In this document: piece by piece, positions 8,818-18,566 of the stretch
Layout of the letters: every line of letters starts with the position of its first letter
Numbering within the stretch: position 1 is the first letter of the stretch
Program-made: the position numbers and the translations under genes
Notes under the pieces: model-generated
What the model saw: the letters and a program-made list of their open reading frames with translations, nothing else
The model's database searches: none
What the model was told of the DNA's origin: nothing
Assembly (NCBI RefSeq): GCF_004359215.1
Contig: NC_090623.1
Span: forward strand, 1,153,958-1,212,299
Direction of reading: 5' to 3'
Origin: Bremia lactucae
Taxonomy: Eukaryota > Oomycota > Peronosporomycetes > Peronosporales > Peronosporaceae
Length of the DNA stretch: 58,342 nucleotides

Positions 8818-10434
8818 ATGCCACCTAAAAGGGGCCACATTGGTGGGTCGTCTGCGAAGATGCCCACTTAACCTCGCACTAAGCGCACGCGCCGCGTTAA
8901 TTTGCCGGCCGCGTCTAATGCCTTAGACAGAACGCCGATAGCCACTGCGGCTGTCGCGTTAACTGGGCTTAAGGATCCATCCAACTTTAACAGTGAGGAT
9001 GTTGATCCGTCGCTCATTGTCGACTACAATGAGTCGACACCGTTGCCGTCACCTCATAGTAGTAATGCGGACAACGAGCTCATGAGGAAGGATGATGGCG
9101 AATTATCGCCCATCCAAACTTTTCTCATGGCTCACAACACGGAGACAGCATCATTTACGAATGCTGTCTCGTAGTCTGCGCTGGAAAGCGCAGCGACAGG
9201 CAATGAGAGCGCTGCCCATTAAGGTGCAGCAAAAAAAGCTTCTTTGTTGGGTATAACCACAACGCCTTATGCTCAAACCATAATCCATAATGGTTCTGAC
9301 ATAGAGTTTTTGGAGCCTAAAGCTCCGCCGACGACACGTGAACGTGCTCAGTCGGTGTCACAAGCCAGTCGTTCAGAACGTGGCTATGTGACGGGTGGCA
9401 TTCCAAAGACGCCCCCTCCATCAAAATGGCCTCGTTTAAACGGGCCAAGAGCGTCGCTCTTAGAGCGCGCTCTTGTAGATGCACATAATTATTATGGCGT
9501 CTTTCAATCATGGAGGACTCAGGAAAATCGCTTGGGCGTATTTTCCCGATCCCGGTCGTGATGCGCTCAAATGAAACGCCCGACCATCACGAGGCATAAT
9601 TCTTGCGCCGCATTCATTAGTATTACGATGAGATGAAACAGCGGTCGCAACGAATTAATTTCGCCCGCTGGCGTGTGAAAGAAATCATGGGTGGTACTGT
9701 ACCCCCTGTTTCTTCTCACTACGCTACTTCTGCTAGTCCATTTGAGACTAGCGAAGAGGCCTCAGCTGGTGGTCCTTTTCATAGGCAGCCACCAAGCCGG
9801 GCACATCAGTACGTAGGGTATCGATCGGTTTCCAAGAGTCAAAACTCTTCGGGTAACCTTTCCATTGGACGAGGATCTGATACCCTTGCCTCTCGGGGCT
9901 GTGGGCAAGCAACCTTCCAGCAAGGAAGCGTTAATTCCCACCAGCATCCATCAGTGCAGGCGGCGCCCGATAGTAGTGGCGACCTCATCTAGCTACTACG
10001 GCTGCCTTTCCTCCGTCCATTTAGTAGCAGGCGTTAAGCGCTGCTGAGCGATGCGTTGGGATCTCGAGGGTCAAGTCTTGCGACCGAACTCGGATCTTCA
10101 GAATGTCCGGGTGAAGAATCGTCAGGTTTATGAACGTCTGAAACTTCGGCTTGACTTCCTGGAGAAGTTGATGCTGAGGGACCCGCATTACGCGCGTGGT
10201 ATCCGTTGCACTCCGAGTCTTTTGGTGGTTGGAGGAGTCATTCGGCTGATAGTCTTTCGCCTTATCCATCCTCCTCACCCGATTGACGCTCGACCCACAG
10301 TCGGCGTCACCGTCGGTTTTCTTAGACGGATGAGGGTATGTGAGGTCATTTGGGTCTACATACCGTTTCAAGCGACCCACGTAAAATACGAGATGCGTCT
10401 TTATATACGGGCGAAGGGCGAGTCTATAATTTAG
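8818..10434 (+). pseudogene. A1 antisense ORF (aORF), broken
   Basis: The frame starts at ATG 8818 (M-P-P-K-R-G), about 115 bases inside the polypurine tract, and stays in one frame to 9561 with three stops (TAA 8869, TAG near 9172, TAA near 9220). It holds a basic start, then E-D-V-D-P-S-L-I-V-D-Y and a P/S-rich acidic stretch. After 9561 the frame shifts to 9633-9992, antisense to the chromodomain, then to 10051-10434, where D-L-E-G-Q-V and R-L-K-L-R-L-D-F-L-E-K-L suggest a coiled coil. It is not gag, since a sense-strand gag exists in the same family. Function unknown. Confidence 0.65.
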
Positions 10435-11236
10435 GTCTCGAACCTCTTCAACCACCGTAAAGGGCTTAATTAAACGCGGCAACAACTCCGTAGTACCTAC
10501 AGGTAGTAAAGAAATTGCATTTTAAGGTAGGGTAGCAGTACAAAATAGTACTTTTTCACCCATCTAAAGCGTTCATTATTTTTGCGACCATTTCGGTCAA
10601 ACAGGCTTTCGTCCACTCGGAGCATATCGTCCACCCAGAAGACAAGAAAACGGAGGTCCAGAACCCATGGATCTCTCGAATGTAGAGAGCGAGAAACCTC
10701 GCTCTTCCAGTTAAGCGTATCTTTTTGCTTGTCCTGTGCGCTTACGATCGCGTCACGGACTTTTCGTGTGATGGCTAATCGCTCATCCACAAAGCATTGA
10801 GCCTCGCTCAAGCTTTAGCATTTAACTCGGCTATGATACCACCGAGAGGTCGGTCATAAGGCATTGTTTTATTGACCACTGCTAAACTGGCAGGGTCAAT
10901 AAGGCAAGTTTCTGTCGTTGAGATGATATCCTCGCGGGTCATCGTCAAATTGACGAAACTAGGTCTCTCTTTCGCACCGAGCATAGTGAGAGGCCCCCCT
11001 CCACTAAGACTCGGGCTGCGTACAAACGAGACTGGCGTCCGAGGATGGCACAGTCCGTTTATATAAAACGGTGTCTCACCCGTACTGGCGTGGACATTGT
11101 TATTTATAGCGAACTCCACAAAGGGCAATTGCTTGCTCCACTCTTTGGGAGTTGCTATAGTGCGTAAGACATCCGCCACGACCCGATTGGCACGTTCTGT
11201 TTGGCCATCGGTCTGGGGATGATCTGCGGTCGACAT
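8936..11236 (-). repeat. Right arm of long inverted repeat
   Basis: Reverse-complement partner of 16-2316, inside copy A1. If a transcript crossed both arms it could fold into a long hairpin RNA. The arms share the same antisense gag insertion and many of the same frame breaks, so they are copies of one damaged ancestor or were homogenised by gene conversion. Confidence 0.9.
9748..9951 (-). pseudogene. A1 chromodomain
   Basis: Mirror copy of the A0 chromodomain, with the same LVQWKGYP core in the register-matched position. It lies antisense to the aORF piece 9633-9992, so this DNA is open on both strands. A stop-containing tether separates it from the integrase. Confidence 0.82.
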
Positions 11237-11807
11237 GGGGAACTCGCCACCTAGCAGCCCAAGCACTTGTCGCCAAAACCCAGACGTAAATCATTGATCC
11301 CGGTCCAATACTATGGACTCGGCCATCTCGTGTAATCGGTATACGCGATCCAGGACAAGAGAGCTGCCTACTTGCCTTTGATCGATGTCTTACATGGTGC
11401 TGAATGAACCATCTTGCTTAGACCGTTTACGAAGACGACGAGCCCCGTCCGACCCTAATGTGAAGTCTAGACTTACTGACTTCCAACAGTTGGTTGGAAT
11501 CGGTAGCGGCTTCAGTGGCGCACTGCTGGACGGTGCAGGCTTTATGCTGACACTGTTCGCAAGAGCGAATATAGTTGGCCACCCATCTAAATAAGTGCGT
11601 TCACCAAAATTTCTCTGACACTCGTAAGAATGTCTTTTCACGGCCCAGATGCCCACTAGATGGCGCATCATGGAGCTCGTGAAGGGTCATCAGCTTGAGG
11701 TCTGTGTCATGAGGCACATAGATTCCCAAGGAATCACAAGGTGACAGCTGATGCCATAACAGGCCATCGATGAAGCTAAAGCGATTTACCTCAGCTTTCT
11801 CCTGCAT
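10021..11807 (-). pseudogene. A1 integrase (broken)
   Basis: The zinc-binding part (11807-11601) reads LHELHDAPSSGHLGREKTF. The next piece has CWKSVSLDF with the first core aspartate, but the following segment is frameshifted. The piece 11266-10808 carries [16 protein letters not shown] with the catalytic glutamate. The C-terminal module (10485-10021) has YVGRLKRYVDP and is followed by a long tether. The antisense gag insertion lies near 10597-10708. The zinc-binding part is fused almost directly to gag at about 11810. Confidence 0.85.
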
Positions 11808-11822
11808 TTTTTCGACCCCTCA

Positions 11823-12886
11823 GTGGTAGATGCGGACTCATGCGTCTCGCACGCTGGTTATTGCCATCGCTCTTCGGAAAGGGATTCCTCTTGCTGGGCG
11901 TCTTCGCCCCAGCAGGGGCCCAGGCATAGCAGCGCTCATATGACTGCGCTTGCCACATTTGTGACAGACAACGTCTGCATTGCCCAACTCCATGGAAGTG
12001 ACACCTGTTCTCTCGGCCGACGGCTTATACCAAGCTATCGCCGAGGCACTGTTGTAAAATTTCTCCTCAACTAAGGCAATTTGGATTCCATCGTTGACGG
12101 CACCTTTCTAATAAGAGCCTGTCACGATGAGCCATGACGTATTCCGTTCATAAACTTGGGCACTTTTATGTGCTCCCCAATCGGACCTACGGTAATTGAT
12201 CCCGACAGCTAGTGCATCTCCTGCACATGCTCTTGCATAGATCGCTTCGCCTGCCACGCCCCGAAAACGCGCACCTTATGCAACACCTCGTTGTTTGGTG
12301 GCTGGCACATGGCGCGAGTCTTTGTCTTATAATCGCCCATGAAGGGAACACCTTGAATACGCTATACCCGCCGAGTAAGCCCACTCTGAGGCTTTACCGC
12401 GCGGGTGCGACATGGAGTACGGCACCATCGGGCTGTCATCTTCGATTAGCTGCGACACACCGCATTGCTTTACTGCTAACAGCCGATGGATATCGTGCGC
12501 GCTGCAGTTCCATCGAACTTGGGCGGGTCCATCCGAATAAGCCTCGGCTGAGAGCGGAGAGCATCTTAACAGTCCTGTTGAAAGCCTCGCTTCGAGCCTG
12601 CTCTCGCCTTAGCTCATCCTGAGTCTGTGTGACAGACTCCGCCGTAGCATGGCTTTGTGCCTCGGACGCGACCCTTCGCTGTCCGAGCATGAGTGCGTCA
12701 AACTGCTCCAACTGAGTAACATGTTGCTCAGGAGACTACCCAAGACCCTGGCCATGGCTTGTTCCCTAAGTCCCTGCGCCGTCTGCTCAGCCAACTCCCG
12801 ATGATGTTCGGAGGTGGGGGGAAATGAGTCCAATCGATATTGAGGCTCATCCTCACGTACACGCTCAAAGATGCGGGTCGTGGGAA
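11823..12886 (-). pseudogene. A1 gag (broken)
   Basis: Frames on the minus strand match A2 gag: a helix-rich leader with SVTQTQDELR (12711-12436) and a degenerate capsid region near 12384-12100. The zinc-knuckle zone at 11830-12070 corresponds to the A3 segment with an intact CX2CX4HX4C knuckle but is decayed. Several frameshifts are present. The region ends in an abrupt join to integrase. Confidence 0.75.
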
Positions 12887-12904
12887 GGATTTCAAGTTCC
12901 ACCA
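12887..12904 (-). other. A1 primer-binding site
   Basis: Read on the minus strand, TGGTGGAACTTGAAATCC follows the LTR end (CCGTCTACA) after two bases. It is a variant of TGGTAGCACTTGAAATCC in A2. Confidence 0.55.
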
Positions 12905-12906
12905 AG

Positions 12907-13337
12907 TGTAGACGGGCGCTACTTAAAGCTGCCACGTACTACGCACGCACACACCTTCGACGATTTACCGCCTTCTCTCACGTGCAGTGAGGTTTGTGGT
13001 GGGCGCCTTAGCGACCTCACCCAACTCACGAAGTACACTGATAAAAGTGTCGTCACGGGAGCGGTAATCCGGCTCCTCGTGCAAACTTATCAAGTATATT
13101 GTAAGTTTAAGACTGATTTATATTTAATCGCATTAAATATAAATTTCTGTTATTACCTAGCATAAATGCCGTCTTTGTAGATAGACTAATATGTGCTGCG
13201 AGCGTATCGTTTTTGGGTATTTCGCATAGCGGATGACGCTAGGATGTACCAATGTGCATCACATACATAAGGGTGGGTCACATATATATGAAGCACACTT
13301 AAGTGGTAGGTTTTTTTTTTATTACTTCAATTAAGTA
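12907..13337 (-). repeat. A1 5' LTR, outer end lost
   Basis: Homologous to the LTRs at 8163 and 36221, from TGTAGACGGG up to ATTACTTCAATTAAGTA. The outermost 60 or so bases, including the CCCCG terminus, are missing, so the original insertion boundary is gone. The palindrome is reduced to one half (GGATGACGCTAGG at about 13231). Confidence 0.8.
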
Positions 13338-13672
13338 CCTAGGAATTTAAGTTGAATATAACAATTCCAACGTAAATACTTCTTTATTATTTTCTCTTAC
13401 AGAAATAATATTCATGTTTTAACGGTACACCCCGTTCCATTTCGTGCTAAACTGACGGCCCCGGGTCACTCGATGTTATGTAAGAGCTAATTCCTGTCTA
13501 GGACAGCGACTCAAAGAAGTAATTCACTATTCTTTCCAATCCTGGGTGCAGGTCCTAGTGCCGTGTCATCTTTTGTGCATTTGGGCATGTAAGTTCAGTG
13601 CTTAACAATTAATTCATTGTAAATGCCCACATAACGCGATAATCTTTTATCGATAAAGTCATCCAAGAATCT
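13338..13672. other. Noncoding edge of the gene island
   Basis: No gene or repeat is recognised. It lies 3' of the minus-strand gene at 13673 and probably includes its untranslated end. Confidence 0.6.
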
Positions 13673-14776
13673 TTACTCGCTCTGTTGATTACAAGCTTCC
13701 GCAGTGAATCTCGTAACGTCCAAGGAGCTTTGAGCAATGACGTTCTCGAGACGCTTTTCAATATCGACGGTATGAAGCAAAATTCGCTGCATTAGAATCG
13801 CCGAGTCGCCATCTAATCCAGGAATCAGTGCCTGTAGATTCCGTTCGCCTTGCCACAATTGAATAACTCCCGCTTTCAGTGAATACCCTTGAGCATCGAG
13901 GTCATCGAGACCTGATCCGTGTTCAAAATGAGTTTTAATAGCTTGCTGTTGCTTGTCGTCGTCGTCAAGATATGGCACGACAGCAATAAGCTGCAACGTG
14001 TCGTCTAACTCATTCAGAACCTTTTCAATCGAATGATCTTCTGGTGCTTTACGATCCACGGGATTATAAGCCGGAGCTGAAGAATGCCGTTCTTCGCGCT
14101 TGGCCTCGTGACGGTCGTTCTCATGCGTTTCATCTTCCTTTTCAAAGCCTAAATTTGGATTCTCTACTGCGTGTTTACCTACACTTTTGCCCCAGCTTCC
14201 TTTGTCCCATTGAAAGACCTCAGGGAGCCCACAGTTGCTGAAAAATTGACCCAATGCCTCCTCTACCAACGTATTACATGCACCTCCCGTCGTGCGTAGT
14301 TGCAACTCGACTTCTTTAAATTCACCCTCGATAGGTGTTTTTAAAAAAAATGGAAGTTTTAAGGTCTTGGCTGGGGGAAATTGATTGTGTTTCTCAATGG
14401 CGTCCAGGATGCCCAAGAGCTCTTTGTACGATTCCTCATTTGCGCGCTGCTGCGTTGGATACTGTCCAAAGAGATCCGGATGCGTACGCAAATAGAGCTT
14501 GCGCAACGTTTCTTTAAGAATTGGCACCTTGACTCCTTTTTGGCTCTTGTTGACGCGTAATTTCTTCCGACGGAGCGTGCGTTCGCTGACTTTTGTTCGT
14601 ACAAAACTAATGCTGCTGGTTCGGGTTGATAGGAATGGAGGGTCGATAGAGCAAGGCACGCGGTGCTTATGCATTTGTTGCCAGGGAATTGCTGTGCTTA
14701 AGCGTGTAGACGCGTGCATTTGGAAGCGAGAAACGATAAGCGTCTGACGAGCTAGTGCGACGAAGCCCATTACCAC
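13673..14776 (-). CDS. Mitochondrial DUF4460/TCAIM-like protein
   Basis: A 367-residue single-exon protein. The first 45 or so residues are rich in R, S and A with few acids, as in a mitochondrial targeting peptide. Residues 85-190 match the J-domain-like DUF4460 domain of the TCAIM family: LRKLYLRTHPDLFGQYP with the HPD motif, then LPFFL and GLPEVFQWD. A charged linker (about 200-245) follows. The last 110 residues form a domain shared with the neighbouring gene at 15133, including GSGLDDLDAQGYSLKAG and MQRILLHTVDIEKR. The animal relative is a mitochondrial protein of poorly defined role. The J-like fold suggests a chaperone-type contact, which is inference. Confidence 0.8.
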   Translation of the reverse strand: MVMGFVALARQTLIVSRFQMHASTRLSTAIPWQQMHKHRVPCSIDPPFLSTRTSSISFVRTKVSERTLRRKKLRVNKSQKGVKVPILKETLRKLYLRTHPDLFGQYPTQQRANEESYKELLGILDAIEKHNQFPPAKTLKLPFFLKTPIEGEFKEVELQLRTTGGACNTLVEEALGQFFSNCGLPEVFQWDKGSWGKSVGKHAVENPNLGFEKEDETHENDRHEAKREERHSSAPAYNPVDRKAPEDHSIEKVLNELDDTLQLIAVVPYLDDDDKQQQAIKTHFEHGSGLDDLDAQGYSLKAGVIQLWQGERNLQALIPGLDGDSAILMQRILLHTVDIEKRLENVIAQSSLDVTRFTAEACNQQSE

Positions 14777-15132
14777 CGCTTTTCAGAGCCCTGAAGGCAA
14801 GAATGAATAAAATTATTTATCACTTTTTTTGAGAGCAAAATATGCGTTTTTCGTAATGAGCACAAATTCGGGTCATGCCTGAAATTACATGTTGCCCATT
14901 TTCTTGTGCATTTTACGGCGAGGTATTCTTACAATCGTTCTTTATTTCTAACATAAGATAAGGAGAATTTATCAATGGTGCAAGTATACGTACATCATTT
15001 ATACGGGACTTAGACGTCTTGATTGCCTGTGTCGAATCAAAAGTTAAGAGCAAAAGCAAAGCACGCGGGCTCGACCAAGATCTCCGCAATACCTTGATGG
15101 TGTCGAGATGACTTCTTTTTTAACGGACAATC
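14777..15132. other. Intergenic spacer
   Basis: AT-rich sequence between the two tandem paralogues. It should hold the promoter of the 13673 gene and the end of the 15133 gene. No specific element is recognised. Confidence 0.6.
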
Positions 15133-15753
15133 TCAAATGACCTGATTGTCTTCTTGCAACTCATCTTTGTCATCGGGATCAACTCCACCATTCGAGAGCA
15201 TCTCACGCACTTTTCTCTCAATATTAAGCGTGTGGAGCAGGATACGCTGCAGAATCTGGGCCGAATCGGTATCCAATCCCTCAACAATCTTTGTAAGGTC
15301 GCGCTCACCCTTCCAAATCTTATGCGTCCCAGCTTTAATATTATACCCACGTTCATCAATCTCATCAAGACCACTGCCACTCTCAAAGTGTTGGCGCACT
15401 TCCCCATACTCCTCTTCATCCATCAGTGGCACAGCAGCAATAATTTCAAAAACTTCATTGAGCTCTTTCAGCAAGTTTTCAATCGAAGCATCTTCAATTG
15501 TCATTTCACTGTCGTCAAATGCTAGCGTAGGTTCAATTTCGTTCTCTTCTGGCAGGACCACACGCTCGCTCACCTTTGTTCGCAAAAAGCCTACTCGAGT
15601 CGATAGGATCGGAGACTCCATCGCACAGGGCAAGCGCTGCCACTTCGTTCGCTGCAAGAATTGCTCATTAGCTACAAGAGGACAAACGCGCATACGGGAA
15701 TAGAGGAATCGAGAAGTGGCGCGTGCCTGACGAGCTACCGACATGAAGGCCAT
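15133..15753 (-). CDS. Short paralogue of the DUF4460-like protein
   Basis: A 206-residue protein, same strand and directly next to the 13673 gene. Both ends match that gene: an N-terminal presequence with SVARQARATSRF and LSTRVGFLRTKVSER, and a C-terminal half with GSGLDEIDERGYNIKAG and LQRILLHTLNIERKV. The entire DUF4460 J-like domain and linker (about 140 residues) are missing, and the SER end of the presequence joins a short acidic stretch. This is a tandem duplication followed by domain loss in one copy or gain in the other. A mitochondrial location is likely. The function of the shared C-terminal domain is unknown. Confidence 0.8.
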   Translation of the reverse strand: MAFMSVARQARATSRFLYSRMRVCPLVANEQFLQRTKWQRLPCAMESPILSTRVGFLRTKVSERVVLPEENEIEPTLAFDDSEMTIEDASIENLLKELNEVFEIIAAVPLMDEEEYGEVRQHFESGSGLDEIDERGYNIKAGTHKIWKGERDLTKIVEGLDTDSAQILQRILLHTLNIERKVREMLSNGGVDPDDKDELQEDNQVI

Positions 15754-17367
15754 GACGCAAGGCGAAGAGTGTTGTTTTTATTGGTTTTGAGTCATTTCTT
15801 GTACAGCGTGATATTAGGTACGTAGTCCATTATTGCTTCAAAACTTTTTTTATTTTCAAGCTGACAAGCAATAGTAGCCGAAGATGCTTTTTTAGCCGCT
15901 TAATACTCCATAATAGCTCAAATTTAAAATTTAAAATAGTTTCTTACATCCTTGACAACCTCAAAATGGAAACTGCAAAAAAAAAGTAGCGTAAATAATA
16001 CTGTACATACAGTACATCGTCTGATACAACCGTTTGCTCTTGAGGTCACGGGAGAGCTGTAACATGAGTTATTTAAATAGTGTCGGAAAACCTAAAGTGA
16101 CCTCAGGCAATTTGCATACAAGGCCAATGCAAGTCTTTAACGCTACCAGTAGCTAGAAAGCCTGTTGCATGTGACAGAAAAACACGATCTAGAATATTTT
16201 CGTGCCTTACATAATAGCACTCCTCTGAATTATGCAATGCGGAGACCTCCAACACATTCATGAGCGCACATTGCAATGAAGTTCAGTCGCAAATAATAAA
16301 CTGTTTTTGGGAATATGCGTCCAATATTGCGCAAAAGTTTGTTTCGCGAGGAACATGAAAGTTTGCAGCGATTGATCGAAGAGCATTTTTTTATTTGGTG
16401 ATGAGCAAGCTAAGTGACTCCTACACGGCCCCGAAGACTTCGCAAAAAAAATTGCGTCTTAATACGGCAATGTGAAGAATGCGTCTTTTTACATGACAGG
16501 ACGTCGACGCTGGCATACCTCTAAATCGTTAAGTTGCTTGCTAATCACTTTTGAGTACCGCGAGTTTTTACGTGTTTGTATAGAAGTCGGATGAAAACCT
16601 ATTTGCGCTTAAAATATTAGAGGAAGGCACCTTGAATTCTCTTGGTAGAACCACCTTTTGCCATCACGGCCGGTCGGCTGCTTTTGTTTTGATACGGAAA
16701 ACAGCCTGCATTTTCGTGGCTTATTGCAGTTAGGACGTCGACAGCTTGATTTAAACCTCGCATTAGCTTGAACGATATTGTGCTTTCCCTTGAAATTAAT
16801 TAGCTATTTCTTACATCGCAGTGTTCTAGCCATTAATTTTTAGCATCACATTCCAGAATCTTAAGTTGTAATCGCGATAACTTTTTTTCTGTTTGAAAGT
16901 AATCGTTAAAAGGTATAACAACTCCCGCCAAACAAAATAATTGAAAATTGCTGCTGCAGTGCGAGGGAGCACCAGCGCAGACTACTCGTATAATTGTATA
17001 CTCTAATAATAATCTAAAAGATTTGCATATCCATTCCAACGAAAGAAGACCTTCACGATTACAGTCTGTCAGAAAAAAATTAAAATCCGCCCGTGTCTAG
17101 CATTTTAAATACTGAAAATTCGGGATCTAATTACGCACCTTGTGATAGTCAAACCCAATAAGAGCTCTGCAGACCTAATTGGCCTGGCGTCGAATGAATA
17201 AGAAGTATCTCTGACATTTATTTTGTCTAGCTTGGTCCCGACGAACAAAAAAAAAAATAGTGCGTTTGATACACGCTGAATGATAGCTTTTAGATTTTTT
17301 TAATTATCTGAAACTTACTCAATTCAGCAAAAACTTGGACAAGACAAACGTAATTTAAACACTCAAT
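15754..17367. other. Long intergenic region
   Basis: About 1.6 kb of AT-rich sequence with many homopolymer runs. Only short random frames occur (the longest 68 codons, no domain). No retroelement homology to the families in this window was seen. Confidence 0.6.
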
Positions 17368-18165
17368 TTAATCATGCTTGGTACCAGTGGTCGTGGCAAA
17401 ACGCCTCTTTAGTCTTGGGAGCACAAGGCCACCTACGATAGCAACCACTATAAGCTGCATCGTCGTGGCGCTATCAATAATGTCTCCACGCGATCGTAGC
17501 TCGCGCAGAATAAGCCCAGCTTTGCAGCTCAGGAAATTGTACGGAACGAGCCCAAATAGCGGGCCTAACGTAAATTGGCCTAGCGGAATGGCCAAGTGGG
17601 GCGACGCCATGTTAATAAACCAATTGGGGGTGAATGGAAATACGCGCAGGAATATCATATTCAGCGCCATTTCGTCGCGATGTGCGTCCAATATACTTCT
17701 TAAGCGATCGAGTTTTTGCGGAAAAAAGTGCGTGACGACGCGGTAGCCAAAACGCCGCGAAAGGAGAAACATAAAGACCGATCCCAGTGTGTTGTTAGCC
17801 AAGCACAGAGGAAATCCCAGCGTCATCCCAAACAACGCGCCGCCCAATAGATTGAAAAATACGGTGCCCGGAATCGCAAATGTTTGCAGGTATAGATAGC
17901 AGCCCATGTGTGCGAGCAAAAGTGAACCTCGTTGGCGCTCGGAGAAGCTCTGAAGGGTCTTGCCTAGCTCTTGAGCTGCCTCGAGCGTTGTAGGCAGTCG
18001 AAGCGCGAGCCACTCGGTGTCTGTGAGCGTCGAGATTACCAGCGAGTGCAACATCACGCCTAATAGCGCCGTGGTGACTATGAAAACGACGCCCACGAGC
18101 TGAAGATCACGGCGCCAGTCCGACATCGTTGCTAAACTTTGTCGACTGCTGCGGATCCTGTTCAA
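17368..18165 (-). CDS. VTT-domain membrane protein, TMEM41-like
   Basis: 265 residues with about five or six hydrophobic segments. The core has the VTT (DedA/SNARE-associated) signatures: F-A-I-P-G-T-V-F-F-N-L-L-G-G-A-L-F-G, then N-N-T-L-G-S, an S-R-R-F-G segment, and L-R-V-F-P-F-T-P-N-W-F-I-N followed by G-L-V-P-Y-N-F. In animals TMEM41B and VMP1 are ER lipid scramblases needed for autophagosome and lipid droplet formation, and this protein probably has a similar ER lipid role. Translation may begin at Met1 or Met14. No intron is needed. Confidence 0.87.
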   Translation of the reverse strand: MNRIRSSRQSLATMSDWRRDLQLVGVVFIVTTALLGVMLHSLVISTLTDTEWLALRLPTTLEAAQELGKTLQSFSERQRGSLLLAHMGCYLYLQTFAIPGTVFFNLLGGALFGMTLGFPLCLANNTLGSVFMFLLSRRFGYRVVTHFFPQKLDRLRSILDAHRDEMALNMIFLRVFPFTPNWFINMASPHLAIPLGQFTLGPLFGLVPYNFLSCKAGLILRELRSRGDIIDSATTMQLIVVAIVGGLVLPRLKRRFATTTGTKHD

Positions 18166-18466
18166 GAAAGTGTTCGGAAGAACGGGGGGTAGGTTATTTT
18201 TTGGAAATTTTTATTTTGTTATTTGAATGGATTTTATTGCCAGATCGTTATTAATTAAAAAAAAGAATGCCAGTTAGCAAACAGTTTAACTAAGTAAAAT
18301 TTTAGGAAAACATGATCCTTTGGCTGATGTATATTTGGTAAGGCTGTAGAGATAGAGTGCGGCAACCGATTCTAGTTTACAGATGGACAAAGGTCTAAGT
18401 CCTTCATACTAGCCATAGAAGGATATGAATATTAAAAATAACGACGACAAGAAACAGTCTCTAATT

Positions 18467-18566
18467 NNNNNNNNNNNNNNNNNNNNNNNNNNNNNNNNNN
18501 NNNNNNNNNNNNNNNNNNNNNNNNNNNNNNNNNNNNNNNNNNNNNNNNNNNNNNNNNNNNNNNNNN
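18467..18566. other. Assembly gap (100 N)
   Basis: Exactly 100 N, the usual placeholder for a gap of unknown size. It removes the C-terminal end of the methyltransferase-zinc-finger gene on the minus strand. Confidence 0.98.

Larger units (their letters stand above)
8163..13337 (-). mobile_element. Ty3/Gypsy family A, copy A1
   Basis: An element read on the minus strand with both LTRs. From its 5' end it contains LTR, primer-binding site, gag, then an abrupt jump to integrase, chromodomain, antisense ORF, polypurine tract and 3' LTR. Protease, reverse transcriptase and RNase H are missing (about 2.7 kb by comparison with A2). It depends on other copies for movement, and its frames are broken. 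No target-site duplication was found. Confidence 0.87.

Noticed and set aside
8818..9561. Reading the family A antisense ORF as the gag of a second element
   Set aside because: It has no zinc knuckle or capsid pattern, family A has a sense gag (A2, A3), and the frame starts beside a polypurine tract rather than a primer-binding site.
15146..15703. 185-codon Ser-rich frame on the + strand
   Set aside because: It is the shadow of the 15133-15753 gene, whose minus-strand protein has a clear paralogue.
16833..17039. 68-codon minus-strand frame
   Set aside because: Isolated in AT-rich intergenic sequence, no domain or coding pattern.
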